Assembly (NCBI GenBank): GCA_037179385.1
Contig: CM074196.1
Coordinates: forward strand, 31,892,486 to 31,956,485
Direction: 5' to 3'
DNA length: 64,000 bases
Source: Holothuria scabra
Lineage: Eukaryota; Echinodermata; Holothuroidea; Aspidochirotida; Holothuriidae
Part shown: positions 60,401 to 64,000 of the stretch, one piece after another
How the letters are laid out: each line of letters opens with the position of its first letter
Numbering within the stretch: the stretch's first letter is position 1
The notes under the pieces: generated by a model
The model's input: the letters and a program-made list of their open reading frames with translations, nothing else
Databases searched by the model: none
Told to the model about the DNA's origin: nothing
Made by a program: the position numbers and the translations under genes

Positions 60401-62025
60401 GCTGCCCAATACCAAATGTTAGTAAAAAGAGTTTTTATGATTATTTTTTCTCCTTAAGTAAAGTACAACTACCTTTTATAAAGATATAATGAAATTTTAA
60501 TTGCTACAATACTTTTCTAAAAAAGAACTGTGTGTCCTACATAACTGATTCCTTATTAATTGTGTCAACTTTTAATTTTCACTTTGTTCTTTCTTAGGCT
60601 GTTTGTTGTTCTGACGGCCTTCACTGCTGTCCAAATGGTTACACTTGTGATGTTTCTGCAGGAACTTGTACTCAAGGAGATGAAGTGATGACCTGGTTTG
60701 AGAAGACAGAAGCTAAAGTAAAGTCTGTGGTCTGTCCAGATGGTCAGAGTGAATGTCCAGATGGAGACACTTGTTGTAAGCTCTCTAGTGGACAATGGGG
60801 ATGCTGCCCAATACCAAATGTTAGTAAAAAGAGTTTTTATGATTATTTTTTCTCCTTAAGTAAAGTACAACTACCTTTTATAAAGATATAATGAAATTTT
60901 AATTGCTACAATACTTTTCTTAAAAAGAACTGTGTGTCCTACATAACTGATTCCTTATTAATTGTGTCAACTTTTAATTTTCACTTTGTTCTTTCTTAGG
61001 CTGTTTGTTGTTCTGACGGCCTTCACTGCTGTCCAAATGGTTACACTTGTGATGTTTCTGCAGGAACTTGTACTCAAGGAGATGAAGTGATGACCTGGTT
61101 TGAGAAGACAGAAGCTAAAGTAAAGTCTGTGGTCTGTCCAGATGGTCAGAGTGAATGTCCAGATGGAGACACTTGTTGTAAGCTCTCTAGTGGACAATGG
61201 GGATGCTGCCCAATACCAAATGTTAGTAAAAAGAGTTTTTATGATTATTTTTTCTCCTTAAGTAAAGTACAACTACCTTTTATAAAGATATAATGAAATG
61301 TTAATTGCTACGATACTTTTCTAAAAAAGAACTGTGTGTCCTACATAACTGATTCCTTATTAATTGTGTCAACTTTAAATTTTCACTTTGTTCTTTCTTA
61401 GGCTGTTTGCTGTTCTGACCACCTCCACTGCTGTCCAAATGGTTACACTTGTGATGTTTCTGCAGGAACTTGTACTCAAGGAGATGAAGTGATGACCTGG
61501 TTTGAGAAGACTGAAGCTAGAGTAAAGTCTGTGATCTGTCCAGATGGTCAGAGTGAATGTCCAGATGGAGACACTTGTTGTAAGCTCTCTAGTGGACAAT
61601 GGGGATGCTGCCCTTTACCAAATGTTAGTAAAAAGAGTTTTTATGATTATTTTTTCTCCTTAAGTAAAGTACAACTACCTTTTATAAAGATATAATGAAA
61701 TGTTAATTGCTACGATACTTTTCTAAAAAAGAACTGTGTGTCCTACATAACTGATTCCTTATTAATTGTGTCAACTTTAAATTTTCACTTTGTTCTTTCT
61801 TAGGCTGTTTGCTGTTCTGACCACCTCCACTGCTGTCCAAATGGTTACACTTGTGATGTTTCTGCAGGAACTTGTACTCAAGGAGATGAAGTGATGACCT
61901 GGTTTGAGAAGACTGAAGCTAGAGTAAAGTCTGTGATCTGTCCAGATGGTCAGAGTGAATGTCCAGATGGAGACACTTGTTGTAAGCTCTCTAGTGGACA
62001 ATGGGGATGCTGCCCTTTACCAAAT
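45310..62025 (+). CDS. GRN: Progranulin-like gene, exons 1-12 (3' end beyond window)
   Basis: Exons: 45310-45450, 53342-53566, 56340-56558, 58592-58813, 58990-59211, 59392-59613, 59794-60015, 60196-60417, 60598-60819, 61000-61221, 61402-61623, 61804-62025. All are multiples of 3 with phase-0 introns. The product has a signal peptide and then at least 11 complete granulin modules of pattern C-x6-C-x5-CC-x8-CC-x6-CC-x5-CC-x5-C-x6-C, plus half a twelfth. Each intron cuts a module after its third CC-x4, so each exon carries the back half of one module and the front half of the next, as in vertebrate GRN. Progranulin is a secreted and lysosomal growth-factor-like protein cut into single granulins in the linkers. 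Vertebrates have 7.5 modules, so this one is longer. No stop codon is in the window. Confidence 0.96.
47360..47425 (-). repeat. SINE tail fragment
   Basis: ctcagtttctaaccaattgg and tttaacccaggctgaccac match the reversed SINE tail. Confidence 0.5.
48300..48605. repeat. Two SINE fragments, opposite orientation
   Basis: 48300-48450 is a minus-strand body piece (cccaagtccattcctcatga, gagcacaaaacacag). 48510-48605 is a + tail (ccaatgagcgacaactggaa, cttgaatcaataggttgga, aattgggccgtaaaactg). Confidence 0.5.
49495..49679. mobile_element. hAT-like MITE, relative of 10446-10576
   Basis: The left end CAGTGTTGTAACAAGTCACG and the reversed right end CAGTGTTATAATTGAGTCAC. Flanks ATTCTGAC and ATTCTTAC agree at 7 of 8 bases. 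The inside is full of GACTCGAGTCA-type words. Confidence 0.75.
50016..50424. mobile_element. hAT-like MITE family G, copy 1
   Basis: The ends TAGAGTTGGGTGGTACC and reversed AAGGGTTGGGCGGTAAACC. Inside, ggtgggaaggaacctaa, aaacctctgct and ccaaatatcttcggtatttt are shared with 53878-54278. TTTGTGAC lies directly on the left and again 8 bases beyond the right end. Confidence 0.65.
51648..51806. mobile_element. Palindromic MITE (family P), copy 1
   Basis: Starts aaacctatttccaaatagca and ends with the inverse, tgctatttggaaataggtct. The arms are about 60 bases with a short centre; TA flanks fit a TA target. Confidence 0.75.
51871..52247. mobile_element. Palindromic MITE (family P), copy 2, interrupted
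   Basis: Arms as in copy 1 (tagacctatttccaaatagc and tgctatttggaaataggtct), but the centre is split by a 218-bp element with its 8-bp duplication. Without it the copy is about 151 bp, like its neighbours. Confidence 0.8.
51968..52185. mobile_element. hAT-like MITE nested in a palindromic MITE
   Basis: The ends CAGGCTTCGACAAAT and reversed CAAGCTTCGACAAAT are flanked by perfect AATGACAC on both sides (51960-51967, 52186-52193). The inside carries gtccgggacaag and ggacaagta words, akin to 33360-33703. Confidence 0.85.
52293..52420 (-). repeat. Dispersed repeat family D, copy 2
   Basis: Reversed match to copy 1: aagtgtacctcatgtccaaa, caacttccatcttcatagga, cattcgtaagctgag. Confidence 0.55.
52448..52603. 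mobile_element. Palindromic MITE (family P), copy 3
   Basis: tagacctattttcaaatagc to gctatttggaaataggtctt. The centre shares ttcaccacagtaaaatgcc and ttgacaaaaatgacaaacac-type sequence with copy 1. Confidence 0.75.
52864..53015 (+). repeat. Dispersed repeat family D, copy 3
   Basis: tgtaccattttaatttgagg, caagaatgtcctataaagat and gggagttggattgtt match copy 1 at 20284. It ends near acttgaggtacactataagt. Confidence 0.65.
53342..53566 (+). CDS. GRN: Granulin exon 2: back of module 1, front of module 2
   Basis: 225 nt, acceptor ttttcacag, donor GAGAAG|gttagc. Encodes AVCCTDKEHCCPSGYTC then NVEEGTC, a linker with IPWMTKELGE, then RCPDGKHYCQDNQTCC and FGCCPLEK. The PWM-x-K linker resembles the VPWMEK linkers of vertebrate progranulin. 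Confidence 0.95.
53878..54278. mobile_element. hAT-like MITE family G, copy 2
   Basis: The ends TAGGGTTGGGCAGTACC and reversed TAGGGCTGGGCGGTATACG. The flanks GTAGCCAG and GCAGTCAG differ by two C/T changes. The internal blocks are shared with 50016-50424. Confidence 0.7.
54439..54502 (+). repeat. 15-bp tandem repeat (ATTATTAAACAAAAC)
   Basis: About four perfect units of the 15-base word, the last ending in a variant (cataattggc). Confidence 0.85.
56340..56558 (+). CDS. GRN: Granulin exon 3: back of module 2, front of module 3
   Basis: 219 nt, acceptor ttttaaataaag, donor CCAAAT|gtatgt. Encodes AECCSDNVHCCPAGYNC, EVSSGRC, the linker AGETVQWIEHPEPNVESI, then TCPDGQTCPDGNTCC and YGCCPLPN. The first loop of module 3 is one residue shorter (C-x5-C) than in the array modules. 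Confidence 0.94.
56559..58591 (+). other. Granulin intron 3
   Basis: Contains a G run at 56900-56917, a T run at 57210-57224, a decayed 145-bp-repeat fragment at 57690-58240 and a long T tract (58574-58589) serving as the acceptor tract of exon 4. Confidence 0.6.
57690..58240 (+). mobile_element. Decayed Helentron-like fragment (145-bp repeat core)
   Basis: Three or four diverged units with ggaggtcaaagttcatcttt, atatctcatggtagcacact and acttgataagg-type segments. Neither conserved end was found. It includes one perfect DR1, AGGTCACAGGTCA, at 57839-57851. Confidence 0.6.
58592..58813 (+). CDS. GRN: Granulin exon 4: back of module 3, front of module 4
   Basis: 222 nt, first unit of the array. 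AVCCSDHLHCCPSGYTC, DVSAGTC, linker TQGDEVMTWFEKTEAKVKSV, then ICPDGQSECPDGNTCC and WGCCPISN. The donor AAT|gttggt is weak. It differs from later units by Ser for Asn in CCPSGY and by Asn and Gln around the first CC. Confidence 0.95.
58990..59211 (+). CDS. GRN: Granulin exon 5: back of module 4, front of module 5
   Basis: Acceptor tttgttttttag, donor AAT|gttagt. AVCCSDHLHCCPNGYTC, then the standard linker, VCPDGQSECPDGDTCC and WGCCPIPN. Keeps exon-4-like GCTGTCTGC and CACCTTCAC codons, so it bridges exon 4 and the later units. Confidence 0.95.
59392..59613 (+). CDS. GRN: Granulin exon 6: back of module 5, front of module 6
   Basis: Array type 1: GCTGTTTGC start, CACCTCCAC for HLH, and CCPIPN end. 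Acceptor ttctttcttag, donor AAT|gttagt. Confidence 0.95.
59794..60015 (+). CDS. GRN: Granulin exon 7: back of module 6, front of module 7
   Basis: Array type 1. Encodes the same protein as exon 6; the neighbouring intron carries the gaaatgttaat variant. Confidence 0.95.
60196..60417 (+). CDS. GRN: Granulin exon 8: back of module 7, front of module 8
   Basis: Array type 1, identical in protein to exons 6 and 7. One silent change (ctctcaagtgg for ctctctagtgg). Confidence 0.95.
60598..60819 (+). CDS. GRN: Granulin exon 9: back of module 8, front of module 9
   Basis: Array type 2: starts GCTGTTTGTTGTTCTGACGG, giving AVCCSDGLHCC (Gly for His), shared only with exon 10. Confidence 0.95.
61000..61221 (+). 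CDS. GRN: Granulin exon 10: back of module 9, front of module 10
   Basis: Array type 2, same Gly variant and same codons as exon 9. The two look like the newest duplicates of each other. Confidence 0.95.
61402..61623 (+). CDS. GRN: Granulin exon 11: back of module 10, front of module 11
   Basis: Array type 3: linker EKTEARVKSVIC (Arg for Lys, Ile for Val) and CCPLPN end. Shared only with exon 12. Confidence 0.95.
61804..62025 (+). CDS. GRN: Granulin exon 12: back of module 11, front half of module 12
   Basis: Array type 3, matching exon 11. Donor AAT|gttagt at 62026. The intron begins like the others (gttagtaaaaagagttttt) and is then broken by the Helentron-like element. The exon that would complete module 12 is not in the window. 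Confidence 0.94.
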
Positions 62026-62044
62026 GTTAGTAAAAAGAGTTTTT

Positions 62045-63131
62045 GGTTTCGATGAAAAGAGAAACCTATGCATTCATGATGGTGTGTGTTTGTATGTATG
62101 TGTGTATGTGTGTGTGTTTGTGACACTTTGCTTGTTTACACGATATCTTGAGAAAGGAAGATCTGACAGTTCTCAAACTTGGTACACAGATACCCCATGC
62201 TGAGAGGAAGAACCCTACATATTTTGGTTGAGGCCAAAGGTCATCTGGGGTCACAGGGGGTCAAAAACCAAAATCCTTGTTTACACAATATCTCAAGATA
62301 GGAAACTTGGATTAATTTCAAACTTGATATGTAGATGCGTTACGATGTAAGGAAAAAACCTATTGATTTTGGTGGACTTCAAAGGTCATTTGGAGTCACG
62401 TGGGGTCAAACCCTGAAATCCTTGTATACAGAATATCTCAAGTTAGGAAACTTTGATTCATTTCAAACTTGATATGTTGATGCGTTATGATGTGAGGAAG
62501 AACCCAATTTATCTTGGTGGAGGTCAAAGGTCATTTGGAATCACATGGGGTTAAACTCTGAAATCCTTGTTTACATGATACATCATGGTAGGAAAGTTGG
62601 ATTCATTTCAAACTTGATACCTTGATGCGTTATGATGTAAAGAACAATCCTATTTATTTTGGTGTAGGTCAAGGGTCATTTGGGGTCACGTGGGGTCTAA
62701 CCCCAAAATCCTTGTTTACATGATACTCATGGTAGGAAAGTTGGATTCATTTCAAACTTGATATGTTGGTGCATTATGATGTAAAGAAGAATCCTATTTA
62801 TTTTGGTGGAGGTCAAGGTCATTTGGGGTCATAGGGGGTCAAACTCAGAAAACCTTGTTTACACTATATCTCAAGGTAGGAAACTTGGATTCATTTCAAA
62901 CTTGATATGTTGATGTGTTATGATGTAAGCAGCTTGTTTGCAGAATATCTTAAGGCACGGTATGAAATTTGGCTTTTTGAATATAGAAATGTTTTGGTTA
63001 AAAGAAAAACCAGTTACTAACAGGTGGAGTCAAAGGCCACTTTGGGTCACCAGTTACTACAAGAAATGTAGCATTTTGTTGAAAAGAGCATGTATGTATC
63101 ATCGAAACCTCAATGCATTTTTGCATTCTGG
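62045..63131 (+). mobile_element. Helentron-like non-autonomous element, second copy, in granulin intron 12
   Basis: 5' end GGTTTCGATGA, then a (TG/TATG)n tract near 62083-62120. Five core units of 145 bp are anchored at 62231, 62376, 62521, 62666 and 62810. The inverted match TCATCGAAACC is at 63099-63109, the hairpin AATGCATTTTTGCATT at 63112-63127 and CTGG at 63128-63131. Flanks TTTT and TTATAAATGC join to resemble intron 4 (attttataaatgctttt), which gives the empty site and suggests insertion between T residues, as reported for Helentrons. Confidence 0.75.
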
Positions 63132-64000
63132 TTATAAATGCTTTTCTTTATAAGTGACATACAATCACCTGTGAGAGAAATGTTATGAAATTATTTTAAA
63201 CTGTAAAGTTATTGTTCCAAAAAGGAATTGAATGTTCTATCCACCTTGTTCTTATCTTAATACATAACATGTATAGAGATATTGTCATACTTAGCTGTTT
63301 ACTAGCTTTAGCTGAATATCCTCTTTCTTGTTACTTTAGGGAGGTTTTACATTTTTACCATGATATCTTGTAGCTCTTGGCCATGGTATAATATATATCT
63401 CGTAGAATTTGAGATAGAAAATGTTAACAGGTCATTATTTTGACTGAAAATAGGTCAGAGAGCTTTGGTAAACAAAACAAAACAAAGCCATTGCAGCCTG
63501 GCGCTTACACTGCTTTTTCCCATAATGCATTGTTTAGTCTGCTGTTTTGTTTTTGACCTTACACCTTGGTTAAATCAGGTGTATTAGACTGTTACAAGAT
63601 CTTGTCCTGTCTTACTGTAATGTTTTCCCAGCCATTGTCTTGGAATGAGGAAGTTCATGTATTAACAACTGCAGGTTTCAGCAAGATTATAAGAGATTAG
63701 GGAGGGTGGTGTTGACCAAATTGAGTAAAAAAAGCAGACTTAAAATTAGTAAGGCTAACAGTTTCATTCTAGAATTTTTGATAACCATTTTAGGTTTTGA
63801 ACTTGAAATGCCTAGTATCAAGATATTATAAGATATTATAAATCTGTGCTTTAAATATTTTAATGACCACAATGCAATAGCTTAAAGGGGATGTATAAGC
63901 AGCCTTCCCAACTAGAAGTAGTGTAGCAGAATGTTGTGTTTGATGATTGGCTCATGATAGTAATGTGACAAAATTTACTCTTCTTGAATATGAAAATTAC
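63132..64000 (+). other. Remainder of granulin intron 12
   Basis: 63132-63240 still aligns loosely with intron 4 (tataaatgcttttct, ccaaaaaggaattg). After that no granulin exon start (GCTGTNTGCTGT) is seen before the window ends. Confidence 0.5.

Larger units (their letters stand above)
58592..62040 (+). repeat. Tandem array of granulin exon-intron units (402 bp)
   Basis: Exon starts from exon 5 on are exactly 402 bp apart (58990, 59392, 59794, 60196, 60598, 61000, 61402, 61804); exons 4 to 5 are 398 apart. Introns are nearly as similar as exons, differing at only a few positions (for example gaaattttaat versus gaaatgttaat, and ctacaatac versus ctacgatac). This means very recent duplication or ongoing conversion. 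Reverse-strand open frames across each unit are shadows. Confidence 0.95.

Noticed and set aside
58493..62001. Repeated minus-strand open frames of 70-98 codons across each granulin array unit
   Set aside because: They are the reverse of the granulin exons and repeat only because the exons do; no splice sites or independent codon signal.
63290..63340. Granulin exon 13 starting at tacttagctgtttac
   Set aside because: Similarity to the exon start stops after about 8 bases, and no CC-x-DxxHCC codons follow.

Overview
The window is intron-rich, transposon-rich animal DNA: spliced genes with GT-AG introns, tRNA-derived SINEs, many short DNA-transposon remnants, and no bacterial features. The gene content and repeat style suggest a marine invertebrate, perhaps an echinoderm or another non-vertebrate deuterostome. 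That placement is inference from style, not from a diagnostic gene.

Two genes are supported, both on the + strand and both cut by a window edge. (1) The 3' half of a Dickkopf-family gene occupies 140-7046. Its four exons splice in consistent phase and encode an N-terminal cysteine domain with 8 cysteines, a 23-residue linker exon, a 10-cysteine colipase-fold domain with near-canonical Dickkopf spacing, and a short last exon that supplies the tenth cysteine and the stop. (2) A progranulin-like gene begins at 45310 and leaves the window on the right. It encodes a signal peptide and at least 11 complete 12-cysteine granulin modules plus half of a twelfth. All introns are phase 0 and split each module in the middle. 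Exons 5-12 are a tandem array of nearly identical 402-bp units (222-bp exon plus 180-bp intron).

The roughly 38 kb between the genes, and the long introns, hold repeats. These include a SINE family with tRNA-like A and B boxes, a 290-bp TTAA-targeting MITE family (4 clear copies, two of them in the same SINE site), hAT-like MITEs with 7-8-bp target duplications, a cluster of palindromic MITEs around 51.6-52.6 kb with one nested hAT insertion, and a Helentron-like family (8212-9996, 62045-63131, and a fragment at 57.7-58.2 kb). The core of that family is a 145-bp minisatellite carrying AGGTCA-N-AGGTCA (DR1) nuclear-receptor motifs. A 6.5-kb segment (25518-32015) is bounded by 26-bp inverted repeats and contains a weakly supported candidate gene.

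Base composition changes near 32-33 kb. The left part keeps many CpGs. The right part, which includes the whole granulin gene, is CpG-poor and unusually rich in TACTGTA/TACAGTA words. This fits a methylated gene body on the right and an unmethylated domain on the left, but that reading is inference.
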